From Haloplasma contractile (GTDB lineage Bacteria > Bacillota_I > Bacilli_A > Haloplasmatales > Haloplasmataceae): 64,000 nt of DNA. A model generated the notes under the pieces. That model had not been told where the DNA came from. It ran no database searches and saw only the letters and a program-made list of their open reading frames with translations. The stretch lies in assembly GCA_016841945.1 (NCBI GenBank), contig JAENYC010000021.1, positions 1-64,000 on the forward strand. Direction: 5' to 3'. Shown one piece after another: positions 52,021 to 60,846 of the stretch; position 1 is the first letter of the stretch; the number at the start of each line of letters is the position of its first letter. The translations under genes were made by a program, and so were the position numbers.

Positions 52021-52738
52021 GTAATTTACGTTTATAGAAAAATTGGGTATCAAGATATCCTTTTTCTTTATAGATTTGAATAAGACTTGAATAAACACCA
52101 AAAAGTAGTGCATCATCATCTGTCATTTCTTCGACTTTTTCATAATAATGAATTGCGATATCATCATCTTCTAATGCGTGGTTAATATCTGCACAATCAA
52201 ATAATGTGTAGATATATTCTTTAATATTTGTATGATTTAATTTCTCAAATATTTTTAAACTCTCCATATTATAATATAATCCCCGTATTAAATAAACCAT
52301 CTTATTAGATGATAGATTCATAAGATAATAAAATCGGCCAATTTTAGAAAAGATTTTGGCTTTCTCTAAAAGCTCAATAAAAGGAGATTCACAAGCTTTT
52401 AATCCAAATTCTATCAATTTATCATAATCACTTATTTCATAATAAGTCAGATATAAATAATAGTGAACTTCATATAATGAGTTCTCATCATCTTCTATGT
52501 TTAATGCTTTGGTCAAAAAGGTAATGGCTTTTTGATATTGTTTTAAGTGAAAGAGTGTAATACCATGTATTTTATAGATTTGATGATCAAATGTATGTTG
52601 ATTTGAAAGTAAATGAATGACTTTATTTTCTAATTTCATACATTTTTTATATGCTTTTTTTTCTTTATGTTTCATGATTTTATCATAATAAATATTAATT
52701 TTTGATTGTATAGGTAAATGATGACTAAAGAAGTTCAT
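52004..52738 (-). CDS. TPR-like helical-repeat protein
   Basis: 244 residues, all-helical. Repeats such as HLKQYQKAITFLTKALNIED, EVHYYLYLTYYEISDYDKLI and ALEDDDIAIHYYEKVEEMTD follow the 34-residue tetratricopeptide spacing. No catalytic motif. It is probably a cytosolic adaptor or the repeat half of a peptide-sensing regulator, but no HTH domain is present. GGGAGGG precedes the ATG, and TTGACA about 60 bases upstream suggests its promoter. Confidence 0.75.
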   Translation of the reverse strand: MNFFSHHLPIQSKINIYYDKIMKHKEKKAYKKCMKLENKVIHLLSNQHTFDHQIYKIHGITLFHLKQYQKAITFLTKALNIEDDENSLYEVHYYLYLTYYEISDYDKLIEFGLKACESPFIELLEKAKIFSKIGRFYYLMNLSSNKMVYLIRGLYYNMESLKIFEKLNHTNIKEYIYTLFDCADINHALEDDDIAIHYYEKVEEMTDDDALLFGVYSSLIQIYKEKGYLDTQFFYKRKLLKLMT

Positions 52739-52923
52739 TCTATCCCTCCCATGTATGTTTGATAATATGGTATTTGATAATTAGTAATTAATTTATCAAT
52801 TCTTGTCAAGTCTTGATATTACTTAAATATCATTTAAATAAAAAGAAATTATTTTGAAAATATAAATCGAAATAGGGATGATTAATATACTTTATGTCAA
52901 GATTAATAAAAAAATGTTTAAAT

Positions 52924-52952
52924 AAAAAAGGTTTCCATCTATAGGAAACCTT
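52924..52952 (-). terminator. Orphan minus-strand terminator
   Basis: AAGGTTTCC/GGAAACCTT nine-bp stem. The minus-strand exit is a U-tract (A24-A29 on plus). No annotated gene reads leftward into it. Confidence 0.75.
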
Positions 52953-53067
52953 ATGGTCATCATCTTATTATAGTGAATCATTAATCATATACTTCTCCGA
53001 CTTATAAAAAATTTAATGAGTTCATTATGATTAGATGATTTATATTTAGAAGAGAGGAGAACAAGTT

Positions 53068-53136
53068 TTAGATAGTCAAAGGACTACCGTTATTTATAAT
53101 GGGTAAAAACAATATATTTTTATGCATATTTTTCAT
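53068..53136 (-). CDS. Possible 22-residue peptide
   Basis: ATG at 53136 with AGGTG five bases upstream. It encodes MKNMHKNILFLPIINNGSPL plus TI and a stop. The peptide is short, basic at the front and hydrophobic in the middle. A leader peptide, a small membrane peptide or a chance frame are all possible. Its position within a promoter-to-terminator unit is the only support. Confidence 0.3.
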   Translation of the reverse strand: MKNMHKNILFLPIINNGSPLTI

Positions 53137-53196
53137 AAAAACACCTATTTTTGTATGAATTAATCAATTATAACCAAAATATAGAGGGTGATACAG

Positions 53197-53400
53197 GTGA
53201 TTAATCATATATTTCTAACAAATAATATCGAACAGTTCCTTGATAATATCCCTATATTTGTTTATTTAATCATATTCGCAATTTTATTATTTTGGGTCAT
53301 CAGATTTTTAGTGAGACATGTCTATAGTATTATGATGTTTGTTGTTTTGGTTGTTTTGATTTTGATTGGTATATTAACTTTACTAAGAATATTACAGTAA
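53197..53400 (+). CDS. Small membrane protein of unknown function
   Basis: 67 residues, from GTG at 53197 with AGAGGG 8 bases upstream. Two hydrophobic segments (IFVYLIIFAILLFWVIRFLV and YSIMMFVVLVVLILIGILTL) form most of the protein, joined by RHV. No family recognised. A strong terminator follows immediately, which supports expression. Confidence 0.65.
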   Translation: MINHIFLTNNIEQFLDNIPIFVYLIIFAILLFWVIRFLVRHVYSIMMFVVLVVLILIGILTLLRILQ

Positions 53401-53428
53401 AAAAAACTTGAAAATTTCAAGTTTTTTA
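53400..53428. terminator. Bidirectional terminator
   Basis: ACTTGAAA/TTTCAAGT stem between A- and T-runs. It ends the small plus-strand gene and the minus-strand tRNA-Leu. Confidence 0.85.
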
Positions 53429-53437
53429 CTATCTTTT

Positions 53438-53524
53438 TGGTACCAGCGACGGGACTCGAACCCGTAAGGATTTGACTCCGGTGGATTTTGAGTCCACTGC
53501 GTCTACCAATTCCGCCACGCTGGC
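53438..53524 (-). tRNA. tRNA-Leu (anticodon CAA)
   Basis: On the minus strand the acceptor arms GCCAGCG and CGCTGGT pair (one G-T). The anticodon stem GTGGA/TCCAC frames loop CTCAAAA, giving CAA, which reads UUG. The long variable arm is that of a class II tRNA, the T arm contains GGTTCGAGTCC, and CCA is encoded. Length 87 nt. Confidence 0.95.
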
Positions 53525-53634
53525 ATGCTCATATATTATAACATTATCGCCATTATGATGTAAATATTTTTTATGGTTTTTTTGTATGAATATAATGGTA
53601 AGTCAGTCGAATAATAGGTTGTGAAGGTGATATT

Positions 53635-54330
53635 ATGACTGATGAAATAATGAATGCTTTGTTTAGAACAAGTATGTCCTTTCTTGTATTATTACTATTA
53701 ACAAGATTATTAGGAAAAAAACAAATGTCTCAGTTAACTTTTTTTAACTATATTACCGGGATAACAATTGGTTCAATTGCCGCAAATATTGTTACGCTTG
53801 AGGCTGAAAAGTTTTTTCAATCAACGAGTTCCCTCATTTGGTGGTGTTTTTTAACTTACATAGTTGAAATTATCGCAATTAAATTACCTAAATCAAGGAT
53901 TTTGATAGAAGGTGAACCTTCTATTTTAATAAAAAAAGGAAAGATACAGTATAAAACATTAAAAAAGAATAGATTAGATATTGATAACTTACTAATCTTA
54001 ATGAGAGAAAAAGATGTCTTTTCAGTATCAGATATAGAGTTTGCTGTTTTAGAACCTAATGGAGATTTAACCATTATTAAAAAAGTCGATGAACAACAAC
54101 TTGTTAAAAAAGATCTGGATATAAAAATAGAACCACTATTATATGTGCCAACTCAACTTATCATTTCGGGTGTTATCATAAAGAAGAATTTGAAGGAATT
54201 AAATTTATCTTATGATTGGTTATATGAACAACTTGACCTTCAAGGAGTAAAATGTGTGAAAAATGTTTTATACGCAGAAATTAAATCTAATGGAACATTA
54301 TATGTAGAACATGATTTAAAAGAATCTTAG
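53635..54330 (+). CDS. DUF421 (YetF-family) membrane protein
   Basis: 231 residues. Three N-terminal helices (SMSFLVLLLLTRLLGKKQMS, YITGITIGSIAANIVTLEAE and IWWCFLTYIVEIIAIKLPKS) lead into the conserved cytosolic region with GEPSILIKKGKIQYKTLKKN and LMREKDVFSVSDIEFAVLEP. The second half is alpha/beta. YetF-like proteins are widespread in Bacilli, and some affect spore germination or the envelope. AGGTGAT precedes the ATG. Monocistronic. Confidence 0.9.
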   Translation: MTDEIMNALFRTSMSFLVLLLLTRLLGKKQMSQLTFFNYITGITIGSIAANIVTLEAEKFFQSTSSLIWWCFLTYIVEIIAIKLPKSRILIEGEPSILIKKGKIQYKTLKKNRLDIDNLLILMREKDVFSVSDIEFAVLEPNGDLTIIKKVDEQQLVKKDLDIKIEPLLYVPTQLIISGVIIKKNLKELNLSYDWLYEQLDLQGVKCVKNVLYAEIKSNGTLYVEHDLKES

Positions 54331-54342
54331 GATTCTTTTTTT
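54318..54342 (+). terminator. Terminator after the DUF421 gene
   Basis: AAAAGAATC/GATTCTTTT stem and a T-run; the stop codon lies within the loop. Confidence 0.85.
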
Positions 54343-54396
54343 AGATATATTATGATAAAATAAGGTATAACTTTAATATAAAGGGATATAAAATAT

Positions 54397-55221
54397 ATGA
54401 AATATACTGAAAGCAACGTAAAAGAAGCGTTACATAAACTAAATAGAAAAGGCCTCCCTTATAAGTATGATTTAAATCTATATAGAGGTTGTCATCATGG
54501 TTGTAAATATTGTTATGGAGTGAAGAGTCATCAATATTTAGGGAAACAAAATTTTTATAAAGATATCCTAGTGAAGAAAAATATCGCAGAAGTATTAGAT
54601 AAACAATTATCATCACCTAAATGGAAGCGTGAAACGATAAATTTAGGAGGAGTATGTGATAGTTATCAACCAATCGAAAAAGATCAAAAATTAATGCGGG
54701 ATGTATTAAAGGTCCTTATTAAACATAAAAATCCGATTGTTTTGAGTACTAAAAGTGATTTAATATTAAGAGATTTAGATTTACTTGATGAGTTAAGTCA
54801 TTCTGCAAAAGTTAATGTGGCAATATGTATGACATCAGTTGATTCCTTATTATCTCAAAAGATAGAACCAGGTGCAAGCCTCCCTCGTGCTCGTTTTAAT
54901 GCATTAAAAACGTTAGGTCAGACTGGCGTAACGACAGGTCTCCATGTGATGCCTATTATTCCGATTCTTGCTGATAGTCATCATACACTTGAAGCGCTTG
55001 TCTCTTTAGCCCATCAAGCGGAAGTAGATTACATGTTACCAGGTATCCTATATTTATCAGGCGGAATAAAGAATAGGTTTTATGATTTCTTAGCGCTTGA
55101 ATATCCTTATACTTTAAATGCTTATGCACGTTTGTATGAAAGAGGAAGTGCAAATAAACATTATAAATCAGGTATTCATACTTTTATTAAAGAAATGAAA
55201 ACTAAATACAATGTTAGATAA
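54397..55221 (+). CDS. Radical SAM protein of the spore-photoproduct-lyase-like class
   Basis: 274 residues. YRGCHHGCKYCYG is the CxxxCxxC iron-sulfur motif (about residues 31-41). GGVCDSYQPIEKD, VLSTKSDLILRDLDLLDELS and PGASLPRARFNALKTL match the Rv2578c/SplB-like group of radical SAM proteins. Spore photoproduct lyase itself is longer, with a distinctive C-terminal Cys, so SPL activity is not claimed. Substrate unknown. The ribosome site is weak (AAGGG). Confidence 0.82.
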   Translation: MKYTESNVKEALHKLNRKGLPYKYDLNLYRGCHHGCKYCYGVKSHQYLGKQNFYKDILVKKNIAEVLDKQLSSPKWKRETINLGGVCDSYQPIEKDQKLMRDVLKVLIKHKNPIVLSTKSDLILRDLDLLDELSHSAKVNVAICMTSVDSLLSQKIEPGASLPRARFNALKTLGQTGVTTGLHVMPIIPILADSHHTLEALVSLAHQAEVDYMLPGILYLSGGIKNRFYDFLALEYPYTLNAYARLYERGSANKHYKSGIHTFIKEMKTKYNVR

Positions 55222-55245
55222 AGACTGCCAATGGCAGTCTTTATC
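55217..55245. terminator. Terminator between convergent genes
   Basis: A 14-bp perfect stem (55217-55230 with 55232-55245). Serves the radical SAM gene on the plus strand and ppc on the minus strand. Confidence 0.75.
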
Positions 55246-57984
55246 TTATCCTGTATTTCGTAGTCCAGCTGCGATACCGTTAATTGTTAGTAATACTTCG
55301 GTCAGTAATTCAGTATTAGGGTCATTACGATATTGTTTTAGGAGTTCTACTTGCAGATAATTTAATGTATCTACATAAGGATTTCTATAATGAACAGATT
55401 CTTTTATATTTGGTGTATGGTCGAGTAATTCTTTATCTTTTGTTATTTTGAGTAAGATTTGTTTCGTTGTTTCATATTCAGTCATAATATCATTGAAAAT
55501 CTTATTGGCTATATGTTCATCTTTTACCATAGATTTATATTCTTTAGCTGTTGTGATATCTGCTTTCATAAGCGCCATTTGTAGATTATCAATTGTCGAA
55601 CGAAAGAAGGGCCATTTCTTATACATATTTTGAAGAAGTTCTAAATTCTTTTTATCTTGAGAGGCGAATGAACATAGTCCTGTTCCTGATGCATACCAAG
55701 CAGGCAATAATTGCCTACTTTGTGTCCAAGCAAATACCCAGGGAATGGCCCGAAGGTCTTCGAAGCTATTTCTGTTATTTCGCTTCATAGGACGAGAGCC
55801 AATATTGAATTCACCAATTTCATTAAGTGGTGTTGCTTCTGTAAAGTAAGTTAAGAAATCAGGGTCATGAAATACAAGGGATTGATAATTCCTTAAGGCA
55901 ATATCTGATATTTCTTCCATCGCCTTTTCCCAAGCTTGTTTACGCCAATAGAGTTGTTCTGATTCTTTAGATAAATGAACGAATGCTTCAAGTAATGTAG
56001 AGGTTGCTTGTTCTAAACTTCTATAAGCAATATCTTTAATTAAATATCGAGATGATAAGACTTCGCCTTGTTCTGTAATTTTTATACCGTCACCAAATGT
56101 TTCAGCTGGTTGAGAAAGAATACTACGGGTTAACGGGCCTCCCCCTCTACCTAATGAGCCACCACGACCATGAAAGAATTTAAGGTTAATATGATAAAGT
56201 GATGCCATACTGTGAATATCTAGTTGTGCTTTATATAGACGCCAGTTAGCAGTTAAGGTACCACCATCTTTACTACCATCTGAATAGCCAAGCATAATTT
56301 CTTGCGTATTACCATGTATTTTTAGATGGTTACGGTATATATCCATCGTAAATAATGTTTCCATTATCTTTGGACCCGCGATTAAGTCATCCACTGTTTC
56401 TAAAAGAGGAGCTACATTTAAGTGGCTTTCTGCTGTACCATCAGCATGGACTGTATAAATACCTGCTTCTTTAGCAAGTACTAATACCTCAAGTAAATCA
56501 CTTGCTGACTTGGTCATACTGACGAGGTAGACAAGTATGGCATTTTGTCCAAATGTATCGTGGGCTTTTTTTATCATATGAAAGACATTCATCATATCTT
56601 TAGTTTCTTTCGAATAGTTTTCATTTAGTAACAAGACAGGTCTTGGGTCATCTAACACATCTTTTAGTATTTTTGTTTTATCTTCTTCACATAAAGCTTG
56701 ATAATTCTTCACTATTTTTCCTTTTTGTAAAATCTCAGACAGCGCTTTTTCATGTTCTCTACTATGATTACGTATATCAAGGGTTGCCAAATGAAACCCA
56801 AAGATCTGAACTTGCCGTATGAGTTTTTTTAGGTCTTCACTTTGATAATTATTCATACTTCGCTGAATTAAATAAAGATCATCTAATAATTCTTGTGGTG
56901 TTTGATAACCGCACTCTTTTTTGCCAACGGCTTTAAGACGTTCTACCATTATGTTAATTTTTCGACGATATACTTCGGATTTGTCTGACCATTGTTGGTC
57001 TTTTGATAAATATAAGGTTTCTTCTTTTTCTACATTCTGAATTAGTTCTTTACTTACGTCTACTCTAGTAACTGAGTGACTAAAAAGATCCATTAATTTT
57101 TTTAGTGATTCTGTATACTTTTTTAAAACCAAGGCTCGTTGTTTTACTAAAGTTTTCCATGTTATATCAGGGGTTACATTAGGATTTCCATCACGGTCTC
57201 CCCCTATCCAAGAACCAATGTATAAAAAATTTGGCACATTAAATGTGTAATTTGGATATTGTTCCTTTAGTGCTTCTTCTAAATCTTGATGAATACCTGG
57301 TAAAACATCAAAAAAGGTATGATCAAAGTAATATAACCCATTTTGAACTTCATCCATAACAGATGGTCTGACATGGCGTAATTCATCGGTATGCCATAAG
57401 ATGGAGATTTCATTCATTAATTTGTTTTCTAGTCTTTTACGTTCTTTCTTTGTTAATAAGCTAGAATCTAATTTTTTTAATAGCCGACATATTCGTTTTT
57501 GAATTTCTAAAATAGACCGTCTCATTGCTTCTGTTGGATGGGCGGTAATAATTAATTCTAAGGATATTTTATCTAAAACACGTTGAATGATAGGTTCTTT
57601 TATATCATTTTCTTTTAAAGCTAAAAGGGCACTTTCAAAAGAAGCCGATTGGATGGAATCATTCTCAAGTTGATACGCTCTTCTTCGTCTGATACGATGG
57701 TTTAACTCTGCGGCATTAATAAGATGAAAATAAATAGAAAAGGCTCTAATGATTTGTTTTCTAATGGAAGGTGTTAACATTTCTATTTCTTTTTTTAATT
57801 CCATATATATACCATCATTGAATTCTTCTCGAAGTGATTTAGTTAATTTTCTAATGCTTTCAACTTTTTCAAAGAGTTCTTTTCCACCATATTGAGTGAT
57901 GATATTACCTAACATATGACCGAGTAATTTTACATCTCGTTTTAATGGTAGGTAACTATCACATGTATTCATTCTTGATGTCAT
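55246..57984 (-). CDS. ppc: Phosphoenolpyruvate carboxylase
   Basis: 912 residues, full length for the family. ELIITAHPTEAMRRS carries the catalytic His. GSWIGGDRDGNPNVTP, LATLDIRNHSREHEKAL, MLGYSDGSKDGGTLTANW, FHGRGGSLGRGGGPLTR and the C-terminal RNTG are all present in order. It converts PEP and bicarbonate into oxaloacetate to refill the citric acid cycle or supply aspartate. Allosteric control by acetyl-CoA or aspartate is usual for bacterial enzymes but cannot be read here. AGGGAAGTG precedes the ATG. Confidence 0.97.
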   Translation of the reverse strand: MTSRMNTCDSYLPLKRDVKLLGHMLGNIITQYGGKELFEKVESIRKLTKSLREEFNDGIYMELKKEIEMLTPSIRKQIIRAFSIYFHLINAAELNHRIRRRRAYQLENDSIQSASFESALLALKENDIKEPIIQRVLDKISLELIITAHPTEAMRRSILEIQKRICRLLKKLDSSLLTKKERKRLENKLMNEISILWHTDELRHVRPSVMDEVQNGLYYFDHTFFDVLPGIHQDLEEALKEQYPNYTFNVPNFLYIGSWIGGDRDGNPNVTPDITWKTLVKQRALVLKKYTESLKKLMDLFSHSVTRVDVSKELIQNVEKEETLYLSKDQQWSDKSEVYRRKINIMVERLKAVGKKECGYQTPQELLDDLYLIQRSMNNYQSEDLKKLIRQVQIFGFHLATLDIRNHSREHEKALSEILQKGKIVKNYQALCEEDKTKILKDVLDDPRPVLLLNENYSKETKDMMNVFHMIKKAHDTFGQNAILVYLVSMTKSASDLLEVLVLAKEAGIYTVHADGTAESHLNVAPLLETVDDLIAGPKIMETLFTMDIYRNHLKIHGNTQEIMLGYSDGSKDGGTLTANWRLYKAQLDIHSMASLYHINLKFFHGRGGSLGRGGGPLTRSILSQPAETFGDGIKITEQGEVLSSRYLIKDIAYRSLEQATSTLLEAFVHLSKESEQLYWRKQAWEKAMEEISDIALRNYQSLVFHDPDFLTYFTEATPLNEIGEFNIGSRPMKRNNRNSFEDLRAIPWVFAWTQSRQLLPAWYASGTGLCSFASQDKKNLELLQNMYKKWPFFRSTIDNLQMALMKADITTAKEYKSMVKDEHIANKIFNDIMTEYETTKQILLKITKDKELLDHTPNIKESVHYRNPYVDTLNYLQVELLKQYRNDPNTELLTEVLLTINGIAAGLRNTG

Positions 57985-58060
57985 TTAATCACTTCCCTTA
58001 ATTTTTTCTTTATTATATGAATGAATGCTTATCATAGTATAGATATTTCGTTTATATAAT

Positions 58061-58093
58061 AAAAAAGACTTGTTTTGGTACGACAAGTCTTTT
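58061..58093 (-). terminator. Terminator after the lipoprotein gene
   Basis: AAAAGACTTGT/ACAAGTCTTTT stem with an A-run on plus that becomes a U-tract on the minus strand. Confidence 0.8.
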
Positions 58094-58126
58094 ACAAAAC
58101 AATCCTATTAAACAAACACACGAATC

Positions 58127-58624
58127 TTATTCATCTAAATGAATAATCGCATAATTATCAGTTATACCATCTTTAATTTTCCAATAGGTACTAATACAGT
58201 AATCATCAGACAATGTATCATTGACTCGACATATTGGATAAAGTGGTCGATATAAATCTGGATCGATTTCGTATTCTACTGCGCCATATTTTTTTCCTAT
58301 TTCATATAGGTCTGACTTTAAAAAGCCAGAAAAATTTTGTGTTTCAAAGATAGAAAGCTCTATATTTTCAACACTATCCGGATAATCTTTTACATCAATA
58401 AAATAACATTTAACACTGTTATGTTGATAATGAACTTTATTATATTTTTCATCTATCGTGTAAACATTAAAACATACCTCATTGTATAATAAATCTTTTA
58501 AATCCTCATCTTGTTTAATTTTGTCTAATTGAATTTCTTCATCATCTTCATTATTTCTCGGTCCACAACTAGATAATAGTAAGCCAACCATAATAAAAAT
58601 CATTATAGTAAATAATTTTTTCAT
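58127..58624 (-). CDS. Lipoprotein of unknown function
   Basis: 165 residues. The signal TIMIFIMVGLLLSSC ends in a lipobox. The mature part is acidic and beta-rich with two pairs of cysteines (near 50/68 and 132/143) that may form disulfides outside the cell. No family recognised. GAGGGG precedes the ATG; monocistronic. Confidence 0.7.
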   Translation of the reverse strand: MKKLFTIMIFIMVGLLLSSCGPRNNEDDEEIQLDKIKQDEDLKDLLYNEVCFNVYTIDEKYNKVHYQHNSVKCYFIDVKDYPDSVENIELSIFETQNFSGFLKSDLYEIGKKYGAVEYEIDPDLYRPLYPICRVNDTLSDDYCISTYWKIKDGITDNYAIIHLDE

Positions 58625-58735
58625 TTTATCCCCTCTATTCCTAATATTAATTCTATTATAATCAAAATAGGGATTGATTTTTGTCGAATTTTGTCGAAAT
58701 AATTTTAATAAACAATGAAAGTGTTTTATATTAAT

Positions 58736-58761
58736 AAAAAATAGGATTCAAATGAATCCTA
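58736..58761 (-). terminator. Terminator of tRNA-Arg
   Basis: AGGATTC/GAATCCT stem followed on the minus strand by a U-tract, 20 bases after the tRNA CCA end. Confidence 0.8.
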
Positions 58762-58781
58762 CTGTTGTTTTAATTTTTATA

Positions 58782-58857
58782 TGGCGCGCCTGATAGGACT
58801 CGAACCTACAACCCTCAGAACCGGAATCTGATGCTCTATCCTTTGAGCTACAGGCGC
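58782..58857 (-). tRNA. tRNA-Arg (anticodon CCG)
   Basis: Acceptor GCGCCTG/CAGGCGC pairs perfectly, with discriminator G and encoded CCA. The anticodon stem TCAGA/TCTGA holds loop TTCCGGT with anticodon CCG, which reads CGG. The T arm has GGTTCGAGTCC. Length 76 nt. Confidence 0.95.
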
Positions 58858-58948
58858 ATGTCATTATTATATAATAAAATCCAAAATAAATAAACCATTT
58901 ATCGTTGTAAGATGTTGCTATTTTGGTTATAATCATAATGGTGATTAG

Positions 58949-59683
58949 ATGAGACAAATATTAGGTGCTATTATTAAAGCGAATAAAAAATTTAACTTAA
59001 TAGAAGATGGCGATAAAATAGCTGTTGGAGTCAGTGGTGGAAAAGATAGTATGGTACTCCTCTATGCGTTAAGTTTGTTACAGAAATTTGCAGATGTGAA
59101 TTTTGAGTTCGTTGGTATCACGTTAAAATTAGGTTTTCCTGATATGAATTTTGATAAAATTAAGAAATTTTGTGAAGAAAAGCAAATAGAATATTATGTG
59201 ATTCCAACTAAAGTATATGAGATATTAAAACGAAATCGTGATAAAAATGACCGTATTCAATGTTCTTTGTGTTCAAAGTTTAAAAAAGCTATTTTAATCA
59301 GTGAAGCTAAGAAATTAGATTGTAATAAGGTGTCAATGGCACATCATTTTGATGATGGAATTGAAACTTTATTTATGAATGCTATATATAATGGTTATCT
59401 TGCTTCGTTTAAACCTAAAATGTTTTTAACTGAAACAGAAATCACTTTTATTAGACCGCTTGTTTTATGTACAGAAAAGGCGATTAAAAAAAATGTAAAG
59501 AAAAATCGTTTACCCATTGTAGAAAGTACATGTCCTAAGGATAAATCGAGTGCAAGACAAGAAATAAAAGAGTGGTTAAAAAAAGATGTGTACAAAAAAT
59601 TTCCTCAAGCAAGGATTAATTTTCAAAATGCATTATTACATCCTAATCGAGTTGAATTATGGGATGAAGAAGAAAAGAACTGA
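58949..59683 (+). CDS. TtcA-like ATP-binding tRNA thiolation enzyme
   Basis: 244 residues. The PP-loop SGGKDS lies at residues 29-34. CSLCSKFKKAIL gives the CxxC pair, and STCPKDKSS a third Cys. HHFDDGIETLFMN is the second ATP-binding motif. This set is typical of the TtcA/TtuA group, which put sulfur on tRNA cytidine-32 or uridine-54 with the help of an iron-sulfur cluster. It is somewhat shorter than E. coli TtcA. The exact base modified is uncertain. Confidence 0.85.
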   Translation: MRQILGAIIKANKKFNLIEDGDKIAVGVSGGKDSMVLLYALSLLQKFADVNFEFVGITLKLGFPDMNFDKIKKFCEEKQIEYYVIPTKVYEILKRNRDKNDRIQCSLCSKFKKAILISEAKKLDCNKVSMAHHFDDGIETLFMNAIYNGYLASFKPKMFLTETEITFIRPLVLCTEKAIKKNVKKNRLPIVESTCPKDKSSARQEIKEWLKKDVYKKFPQARINFQNALLHPNRVELWDEEEKN

Positions 59684-59703
59684 GTTGTTTTTCAGTTCTT
59701 TTT
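59673..59703 (+). terminator. Terminator
   Basis: AAAAGAACTGA/TCAGTTCTTTT stem. The TGA stop of the TtcA-like gene is within the stem. Confidence 0.85.
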
Positions 59704-59712
59704 ATCTATCGA

Positions 59713-60039
59713 TTATTGTATTTGTTGTTTTTTTTGTGATTCTTTCTGAACCGTCTGCTGAATTTTTTGAGCTGGTTCAGCATCAATTGAATACCAACCT
59801 TTTCTAAACATTAGATTATACACTCTTCTTTGTGCTTGTGATGTTTCTTGGAAAATTTTAAATAGTGTATTATACCAATTATCATTTGAGCACTCATTTA
59901 ATGCGATTGCATATGTGTCTACTAATTTTTTGGTATTATTTAGACACATATCAATATAATCTCTATCATTTACTTGAGGGGTAGTAGGAACCTCAGTTTG
60001 AGGATTAGATATTTTTTGTGTTTGACCTTGTGTTTGCAT
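59713..60039 (-). CDS. CotF-like spore coat family protein
   Basis: 108 residues. The core DRDYIDMCLNNTKKLVDTYA, then IALNECSNDN, and TLFKIFQETSQAQRRVYNLM, then GWYSIDAEP, is the Coat_F helical domain. The N- and C-termini are Gln-rich and disordered. Coat_F proteins associate with the Bacillus spore coat, but also occur in lineages with no known sporulation. AGGAGGTG precedes the ATG; second gene of a two-gene operon with another coat-like protein. Confidence 0.8.
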   Translation of the reverse strand: MQTQGQTQKISNPQTEVPTTPQVNDRDYIDMCLNNTKKLVDTYAIALNECSNDNWYNTLFKIFQETSQAQRRVYNLMFRKGWYSIDAEPAQKIQQTVQKESQKKQQIQ

Positions 60040-60050
60040 GATGACACCTC

Positions 60051-60287
60051 CTATTGAACATTTGTATTGGTATGATTTTGTAGGAAAGCAATAAATTGAT
60101 CATAATGTCGTTTATGCATCTCGTATAATGCACCTAACTCTCTACTAATTTCTTGATCCTTTACCTTTCCAGCAAAATCTCTAGTTATTTTAGCTGATGT
60201 TAAATTCCAATCTAACATATCTTGAATGTAATACATATCTTTACTTGATACGACATCTGGTGGTTGTTTCATATTAACATTCTGCAT
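60051..60287 (-). CDS. Small CotF-related coat protein
   Basis: 78 residues, mostly two helices (DMYYIQDMLDWNLTSAKITR, EISRELGALYEMHKRHYDQF), with a Gln/Asn-rich tail. It resembles the short coat-protein partners found beside Coat_F genes in Bacilli and Clostridia. AGGAGGT precedes the ATG; 11 bases before the second gene. Confidence 0.75.
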   Translation of the reverse strand: MQNVNMKQPPDVVSSKDMYYIQDMLDWNLTSAKITRDFAGKVKDQEISRELGALYEMHKRHYDQFIAFLQNHTNTNVQ

Positions 60288-60396
60288 TCGTATACCTCCT
60301 TTTTTTGATTACAAGGTTATTTTTTGCATCTTTTTACAATTTATTACAAGAAATTGTTATAATAATAATAAATGTTAGAAAAGTTAAGGTGATAAG

Positions 60397-60750
60397 ATGT
60401 ATAAATTTTATTGTTATTCAAAATGTTCAACCTGTAGAAAAGCAAAAAAATATCTTGATGATCATCATATTCCATATGAAATAATTGATATAAATGATGC
60501 AAAGATACATTGTGAAGATATTAAAAAAATTCATTTAAAAAGTGGAAAGGACATAAAAAAAATATTTAATACAAGAGGAACCAGGTATAAACAATTAAAT
60601 TTAAAAAAACGAATTGATGATTTAAGTTTAGAAGATTGCTATAATCTTTTATCCAATGATGGAATGTTAATGAAAAGACCTATTTTAGAAAACGAGTCTA
60701 GCGTCTATGTTGGTTTTAAAGAAAATGAATATGATGAGTTAAAACAATAG
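60397..60750 (+). CDS. ArsC/Spx-family protein
   Basis: 117 residues. YSKCSTCRKAKKYLDDHHIP holds the CxxC active-site motif of the thioredoxin-like ArsC/Spx/MgsR fold, and KRPIL (residues 98-102) the conserved cis-Pro region. Whether it is an arsenate reductase-like enzyme or an RNA-polymerase-binding Spx-type regulator cannot be told; it lacks obvious Arg-rich Spx contacts. Monocistronic, with AAGGTGA upstream. Confidence 0.8.
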   Translation: MYKFYCYSKCSTCRKAKKYLDDHHIPYEIIDINDAKIHCEDIKKIHLKSGKDIKKIFNTRGTRYKQLNLKKRIDDLSLEDCYNLLSNDGMLMKRPILENESSVYVGFKENEYDELKQ

Positions 60751-60846
60751 AGATTAATTTGGTTTGCCTATTTAAATCTCTAACAAAAAATTATATAATA
60801 AACACATAACCTGTATAAAAAAATATCTCTAGAAAGAAGTGATAAG

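Larger units (their letters stand above)
52739..53196. other. Intergenic region with a candidate minus-strand small transcript
   Basis: 458 bases. The right half of the TPR promoter is near 52800. An orphan minus-strand terminator lies at 52924-52952. A 22-codon minus-strand reading frame with ribosome site is at 53068-53136, and a TATAAT on the minus strand is at 53172-53167. Together these outline a possible transcript of about 235 nt. Nothing else is seen. Confidence 0.45.

Noticed and set aside
54397-55221. Naming the radical SAM protein as spore photoproduct lyase
   Set aside because: The length and C-terminal part differ from SplB, and the conserved radical-transfer Cys of SPL is not evident.
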